In this document: in pieces, positions 28,205 through 32,243 of the stretch
Layout of the letters: the number at the start of each line of letters is the position of its first letter
Position numbering within the stretch: position 1 is the first letter of the stretch
Assembly: GCA_006226775.1 (NCBI GenBank)
Contig: SBGD01000067.1
Span: forward strand, 1 to 32,243
Source of the DNA: Paracoccaceae bacterium
GTDB taxonomy: Bacteria; Pseudomonadota; Alphaproteobacteria; Rhodobacterales; Rhodobacteraceae
Direction of reading: 5' to 3'
Length of the DNA stretch: 32,243 nucleotides
Position numbers and translations under genes: made by a program
Notes under the pieces: generated by a model
What the model saw: only the letters and a program-made list of their open reading frames with translations
Databases searched by the model: none
What the model was told of the DNA's origin: nothing

Positions 28205-28981
28205 CTAATGCCGTGGGACAGCACCTTCCGGCAGCAGCAGAAATTTCTCGCCTCCGCTGTCGATGCGCGGGCGTCGGGGGGCGAAGCGATCGAAGGCTTT
28301 GCGCGTGCCGGGCACGATGCGGTCGTGCAGTTCGGCGAGGATCACGGGCGTTGCCGCCAGCACCGCATCGGGCGGGTCCAGCAGCGCCAACTCGGCCCCT
28401 TCGATGTCGAGTTTCACCACACCGATGGGCGACGGTGCGACGCGGTCGGCGATCTCGGACAGGGTGACGACCGGCACTTTCTCAAGGGTTGTCGCAGCCG
28501 CATCCCCGGGGGCCGCCACGATGGTATAGCCCCAGCCGCCGGTGCCGCGGTCATGCAGTGTCGCGCTGCCCGCGCCCTCGGGCATGAGCGCGGCGCGGAT
28601 CGGGGTGATGCGGGGCTCCTGCGCCACGTTGGCCGACAGCAAGGCGTAGTTTTCCGACGAGGGTTCGACCGCGATCACACGCGCATTCGGAAAGCGCCGG
28701 GCCAGTGCCAGGGACGCGCTGCCGATGAAGGCTCCGGCGTCCACGATCACGCCGTCAAACCCCTCGGGGATATGCGCCTCGAGACAGTGGAACTCCTTTC
28801 CCAGATTGGCCACCGCGACACGCAGGTCGGGCCCGCTGCGCCGCAGGGTCAGCGGGCAGCCATGGACTTGGGCGCGGACCCGGGTCCCGGGCCGGTGCCG
28901 CAGGAAACGCAAGCAGCCGGGCAGGCCCATCGCAAGGCACGACTGGACAAAACGGCGCAGATCCTGGGTCCATTCCGGCAT
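28205..28981 (-). CDS. FkbM-family SAM-dependent methyltransferase
   Basis: The 258-residue product has the SAM-binding segment VIVDAGAFIGSASLALARRF, the acidic VEPSSEN motif and the VVKLDIEGAE block of FkbM methyltransferases, which O-methylate sugars or polyketides. It could modify a surface glycan like those made by the glycosyltransferase and sulfotransferase of this window, but there is no direct link. GGGAGA precedes ATG 28981; the open frame reaches five codons further. It lies alone between the DMT gene and an SH3 protein. Confidence 0.86.
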   Translation of the reverse strand: MPEWTQDLRRFVQSCLAMGLPGCLRFLRHRPGTRVRAQVHGCPLTLRRSGPDLRVAVANLGKEFHCLEAHIPEGFDGVIVDAGAFIGSASLALARRFPNARVIAVEPSSENYALLSANVAQEPRITPIRAALMPEGAGSATLHDRGTGGWGYTIVAAPGDAAATTLEKVPVVTLSEIADRVAPSPIGVVKLDIEGAELALLDPPDAVLAATPVILAELHDRIVPGTRKAFDRFAPRRPRIDSGGEKFLLLPEGAVPRH

Positions 28982-29067
28982 GGCGGTCTCTCCCACTCAT
29001 AGGTCTGTCAGGAGGGTCGCCCAAATTGGTTAACGAAACGGAAAGATCAGCAGTCCGCGCGGCGCGA

Positions 29068-29688
29068 TCAGTGCTCGCCGGCCTCCAGCGGCAGCCAGCA
29101 GCAGCCTTCGTAGAAGCCCTCGCCCTGAAGCGTGCGGATCAGCAGGACCACGGCATAGGGGTAGTCGCGATCGCTCATCCCGTCGGAACAGATCAGCGGC
29201 CGGACGATCGACAGCGACGCGGCCTCCTCCGAGCGGTGGCGCAGCGCGGCGGGAAAGGCCGGGCGTCCGGCGGGGGCCAGCGTGTCGCCCAGCGGCAGGG
29301 CGATATTGTTGGAGTTGATGTCGGAATAGGCCGCCGTGGTCTCGGCGAAACGGATCGACCAGAAAGGCTCGGTCCCGCCACAGAGCAGGCCGGCGGGCAG
29401 GGGGCTGTTGCCGATCCGGGCGTAGTCGTATTTCTCGAGGAACCGCATCGCGACCCAGCCATTGGCCTCCTGCCAGACGATGCGCCCCCATTTGCCGCTT
29501 TCGCCGCGGTCGAAGACCTCGATCCCCACCACGTCATGCGGCAGGTCGCCCAGGTCGGCGCTGTCGCCATCGGGCGCCTCGCGCACGTTCAGCCTGTCAT
29601 CGGCGGCCACGCCGGTCACCCGGTAGTAGGCGGGATCGGCCAGCGCCGGGACGGCAAGAAGGCAGAGCATCAGGGCAATGCGGGACAT
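29068..29688 (-). CDS. Secreted SH3-domain protein
   Basis: The 206-residue product has a signal peptide (cut near residue 17, after ALA) and a bacterial SH3-like segment at about residues 20-85 (RVTGVAADDRLNVREAPDGD..., VGIEVFD, WVAMRFLE). This is followed by a C-terminal part of unknown fold with the cysteines in LLCGGTEPFW, LICSDGMSD and EGCCW, which may form disulfides in the periplasm. Bacterial SH3 domains often bind peptidoglycan. The start fits the signal peptide. The precise role is unknown. Confidence 0.82.
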   Translation of the reverse strand: MSRIALMLCLLAVPALADPAYYRVTGVAADDRLNVREAPDGDSADLGDLPHDVVGIEVFDRGESGKWGRIVWQEANGWVAMRFLEKYDYARIGNSPLPAGLLCGGTEPFWSIRFAETTAAYSDINSNNIALPLGDTLAPAGRPAFPAALRHRSEEAASLSIVRPLICSDGMSDRDYPYAVVLLIRTLQGEGFYEGCCWLPLEAGEH

Positions 29689-29770
29689 GGGGCGGCTCCG
29701 AATCCAGGCAGGGTCGGCGGCAGTATAGCCGCCGGGGGGAAATTTCCGCGCCGAATCGACGCGGGGCGCG

Positions 29771-30451
29771 TCATTGCGTCGCGGGGCGCGCGCCCTGCTC
29801 GAAGGCGCGGGTCCGGGGGTTCCAGGTCAGCGGGCATTTCTGCGCGGTCTCGGCAAAGGCCCGGTCCAGCCGCCGGTCGTTGAGCCGCCGGATCCAGGTC
29901 TTCAGCGGCAGCACCGAGCGGTCGCCGAAGCCGTCCACCAGCACGAAGCGCCCGGTCGTGTCCTCCCAGAGGATGTTCTTCGGCCCCAAGTCGTAGGCCG
30001 GGATGTGCCAATCGTAAAGTGCCGCGACAAAGGCGTTCAGCGCCGTGAGCATCTCGGCCGACAAGGGCGCGTGCAGCAGGTCCGCGAGGGTGGGGGCGGT
30101 CTGGCCCTCGGCATCGACGATCCGTTCGACCACCTCGCCCAGCCCCGAGGGCGTCAGCCCCAGCCCGGCGATCCCCGACAGGGGCGGCCAGGCATCGCGC
30201 ACCGATGCGCGCAGCATGGCATCGCTCCAGGCCCGCTGTTCGCGCCGGAACAGCGCATGGGCCTTGCGGATCCTGAGCCAGCCGCGCCACGTCCGGTCGT
30301 CACAGCCTTCGATCGCGCGCAGGTGCTTGGCCCGCATCACCTTGAGCAGCCGGTCGGGCGCCTCGGGCAGCAAGTAGACATGGCGCTCGGAGCCGCATGC
30401 GATCTCGTCGCCCACCGGCGTGGTGCGCGCGGCCGAGGAGTGCAGCGTCAT
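29771..30451 (-). CDS. YrbL-family kinase-fold protein
   Basis: The 226-residue product resembles the YrbL family (PF10707), named from the PhoP network of enterobacteria, with a protein-kinase-like fold. An [20 protein letters not shown] region has the possible ATP-lysine, and [15 protein letters not shown] followed by FVLVDGFGD mimic the catalytic and metal loops. Activity is not established. The start ATG overlaps the guaA stop by 4 bp (ATGA), so it is translationally coupled to guaA. A GTG two codons upstream is also open. Confidence 0.78.
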   Translation of the reverse strand: MTLHSSAARTTPVGDEIACGSERHVYLLPEAPDRLLKVMRAKHLRAIEGCDDRTWRGWLRIRKAHALFRREQRAWSDAMLRASVRDAWPPLSGIAGLGLTPSGLGEVVERIVDAEGQTAPTLADLLHAPLSAEMLTALNAFVAALYDWHIPAYDLGPKNILWEDTTGRFVLVDGFGDRSVLPLKTWIRRLNDRRLDRAFAETAQKCPLTWNPRTRAFEQGARPATQ

Positions 30452-32019
30452 TCCCACTCGATGGTTCCCGGCGGTTTCGACGTCACGTCATAGGTGACGC
30501 GGTTGATGCCCTTGACCTCGTTGATGATCCGCGTCGCGGTCTCGCCGAGGAAGTCGTGGCTGAACGGGTAGTAATCCGCCGTCATCCCGTCAACGCTGGT
30601 GACCGCGCGCAAAGCACAGGCGAAATCATAGGTCCGCCCGTCGCCCATCACGCCGACGGTGCGCACCGGCAGTATGGCGACGAAGGCCTGCCAGATCTCG
30701 TCGTAAAGCCCGTGCTTGCGGATCTGGTCGATATAGACCGCGTCGGCCTTGCGCAGGATCTCCAGCTTCTCGCGGGTGATCTCGCCGGGGCAGCGGATCG
30801 CCAGGCCGGGGCCGGGAAAGGGATGCCGGCCGATGAAAGACGCGGGCAGGCCCAACTCGTGGCCCAAGGCGCGCACCTCGTCCTTGAAGAGCTCGCGTAG
30901 GGGTTCGACCAGCTTCAGGCCCATCTTCTCGGGCAGGCCCCCGACATTGTGGTGCGACTTGATGGTCACCGAGGGGCCGCCGCTGAAACTGACCGACTCG
31001 ATCACGTCGGGGTAGAGCGTGCCCTGGGCCAGGAACTCCGCCCCCTCGATCCCGCTCGCGTATTTCTGGAACACGTCGATGAAGAGCCGCCCGATGACCT
31101 TTCTCTTTGTCTCCGGGTCACTTACGCCGTCAAGTTCACCCAGGAAAAGCTCGGCCTCATCGGCATGGATCAGCGGGATGTTGTAGTTGTCGCGGAACAT
31201 CGCCACGACTTCCTGCGCCTCGTTTTGGCGCAGCAACCCGTGGTCGACGAAGACGCAGGTGAGCTGATCGCCGATCGCCTCGTGGATCAGCACCGCGGCG
31301 ACGGAACTGTCGACCCCGCCGGACAAACCGCAGATCACCCGCTTGTCGCCGACCTGTTCGCGGATGCGCGCAATGGCCTCCTCGCGGTAGGCGCCCATGG
31401 TCCAGTCGCCCTTGAACCCGGCGGTGCGGATGAAGTTCTCGTAAAGCGTCTTGCCGTTGGGCGTGTGGTGCACCTCGGGGTGGAACTGCACCGCGTAGAA
31501 GTGCCGGTCGAGGTCGGCGGTCACCGCGAAGGGCGCGCCGGGCGAGGTGCCGTAGACGGCAAAGCCCGGAGCGATTTCAGAGACATGGTCGCCGTGGCTC
31601 ATCCAGACCTGCTCGCGCCCCGAGCCGTCCATGAACCAGCCAGTGAGGAACTCGGGGCGGGTCTCGGCGGGTGTCACCCAGGCGCGGCCGAACTCGGCGG
31701 TGGCGTGCTCGCCGGCCTCCACCTTGCCGCCGAGATCCTGCATCATGACCTGCTGGCCATAACAGATGCCGAGGATCGGCACGCCGAGGTCGTAGACCGA
31801 TTTCGGCGGGCGGGGCGAGCCGTCGCGCATCACCGAATCCGGGCCGCCGGAAAAGATCACCGCCTTGGGCGCGAAATCGGCCAGAAAGGCGTCGGTGACC
31901 TTCTGGTAGGGGTGGATTTCGCAATAGACGTTCAACTCGCGCAGGCGCCGCGCGATGAGCTGCGTCACCTGGCTGCCGAAGTCGATGATCAGAAGGCGGT
32001 CATGGATGTCCTGGGTCAT
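30448..32019 (-). CDS. guaA: GMP synthase (glutamine-hydrolysing)
   Basis: GuaA converts XMP to GMP with glutamine and ATP. The 523-residue protein has an N-terminal class I amidotransferase domain with Cys86 in GICYGQQ, His180 and Glu182 in QFHPEVH, then the ATP-pyrophosphatase loop SGGVDSS (233-239) and a C-terminal dimerisation domain. It ends IEWE, with the last three bases shared with the ATG of the YrbL-like gene. The start [10 protein letters not shown] is the only good one. Upstream is a possible promoter and then a dispersed repeat. Confidence 0.97.
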   Translation of the reverse strand: MTQDIHDRLLIIDFGSQVTQLIARRLRELNVYCEIHPYQKVTDAFLADFAPKAVIFSGGPDSVMRDGSPRPPKSVYDLGVPILGICYGQQVMMQDLGGKVEAGEHATAEFGRAWVTPAETRPEFLTGWFMDGSGREQVWMSHGDHVSEIAPGFAVYGTSPGAPFAVTADLDRHFYAVQFHPEVHHTPNGKTLYENFIRTAGFKGDWTMGAYREEAIARIREQVGDKRVICGLSGGVDSSVAAVLIHEAIGDQLTCVFVDHGLLRQNEAQEVVAMFRDNYNIPLIHADEAELFLGELDGVSDPETKRKVIGRLFIDVFQKYASGIEGAEFLAQGTLYPDVIESVSFSGGPSVTIKSHHNVGGLPEKMGLKLVEPLRELFKDEVRALGHELGLPASFIGRHPFPGPGLAIRCPGEITREKLEILRKADAVYIDQIRKHGLYDEIWQAFVAILPVRTVGVMGDGRTYDFACALRAVTSVDGMTADYYPFSHDFLGETATRIINEVKGINRVTYDVTSKPPGTIEWE

Positions 32020-32025
32020 GACAGC

Positions 32026-32054
32026 CTAGTAGGCGCGGGCGCGCGCGAGGGCAA
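32026..32054 (-). promoter_or_regulatory. Possible guaA promoter
   Basis: On the minus strand TTGCCC, 17 nt and TACTAG form a weak -35/-10 pair. The -10 ends only 6 bp before the guaA ATG, so transcription would start at or next to the start codon, giving a near-leaderless message. Consensus match is moderate and the region is GC-rich. Confidence 0.35.
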
Positions 32055-32147
32055 GAGCCGGCGTCGCCCTGGACCCGGAGGTCGCGGCAGGACGCGCGGC
32101 ACCTGGCTTTTCGCCGGTGATAATAGGATTGATTTCGCCGCGCCTGC

Positions 32148-32217
32148 GCGCGCCGACAGGCTGGGGGGCCTTGCCCCCCAGACCCCCCAGGATATTTCCA
32201 AACCGAAGAAGCCCCTG
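32148..32217. repeat. Dispersed G-rich hairpin repeat, copy 2
   Basis: CTGGGGGGC-CTT-GCCCCCCAG (32161-32181), then ACCCCCCAGGATATTT and AACCGAAGAAG, matches copy 1 at 25.8 kb with few differences. It lies in the ~220 bp beyond the guaA start, which otherwise shows no gene. Window ends at 32243. Confidence 0.75.
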
Positions 32218-32243
32218 GCGCGGTCCTGCACTTCTCTGGTTTC

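Noticed and set aside
29030-29033. CtrA box near the FkbM gene
   Set aside because: A single TTAA with no partner at N7 spacing.

Overview
This is a compact, GC-rich chromosomal stretch that looks like core genome of an alphaproteobacterium of the Rhodobacterales (Rhodobacteraceae). The evidence is gene content: ctrA beside sciP, a MocR regulator divergent from a DUF1127 gene, a bifunctional hydrolase-OsmC protein, TrmFO, a hisI/Fe-S scaffold pair, and an alphaproteobacterial-type LexA box. I see no rRNA, tRNA, phage, insertion sequence or CRISPR. The assignment rests on recognised families, not on database searches.

Layout. Positions 88-3179 hold purB and an alpha/beta hydrolase-OsmC fusion, both on the minus strand, separated by an array of five complete 92-bp tandem repeats plus a partial sixth. 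3267-4512 carry a membrane-anchored EEP-family phosphodiesterase and a small ABM-like protein, converging on mnmA (4580-5725). Divergent from mnmA are sciP and ctrA, the cell-cycle/motility regulator and its antagonist. They are followed by ligA and recG, which overlap by 4 bp. Just after recG is a perfect GTTC-N7-GTTC LexA operator ahead of an unannotated 40-residue single-span membrane peptide with a strong terminator. 11646-16102 carry an Fe-S scaffold-like protein, hisI, gluQ, trmFO, an enoyl-CoA hydratase-like protein and a thioesterase. 16285-18009 is the DUF1127/MocR divergent pair around a palindromic operator. 18172-19121 is rplM-rpsI with promoter and terminator.

The right half is mostly on the minus strand. 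It has a glycosyltransferase (plus strand) converging on a ppk2-tetR-sulfotransferase operon, then an ATPase, metA and hydrolase run, a FadL-type porin, a DMT exporter, an FkbM methyltransferase, an SH3 protein, and guaA translationally coupled to a YrbL-like kinase-fold gene. Two copies of a G-rich hairpin repeat lie near 25.8 kb and 32.2 kb.

Most genes are housekeeping: purine synthesis (purB, guaA), tRNA modification (mnmA, trmFO, gluQ), DNA repair (ligA, recG), translation, and methionine and histidine synthesis. The least explained items are the 92-bp array with its paired, internally covarying hairpins, and the SOS-box-controlled membrane peptide, which resembles in layout the small SOS-induced division inhibitors known from other bacteria.
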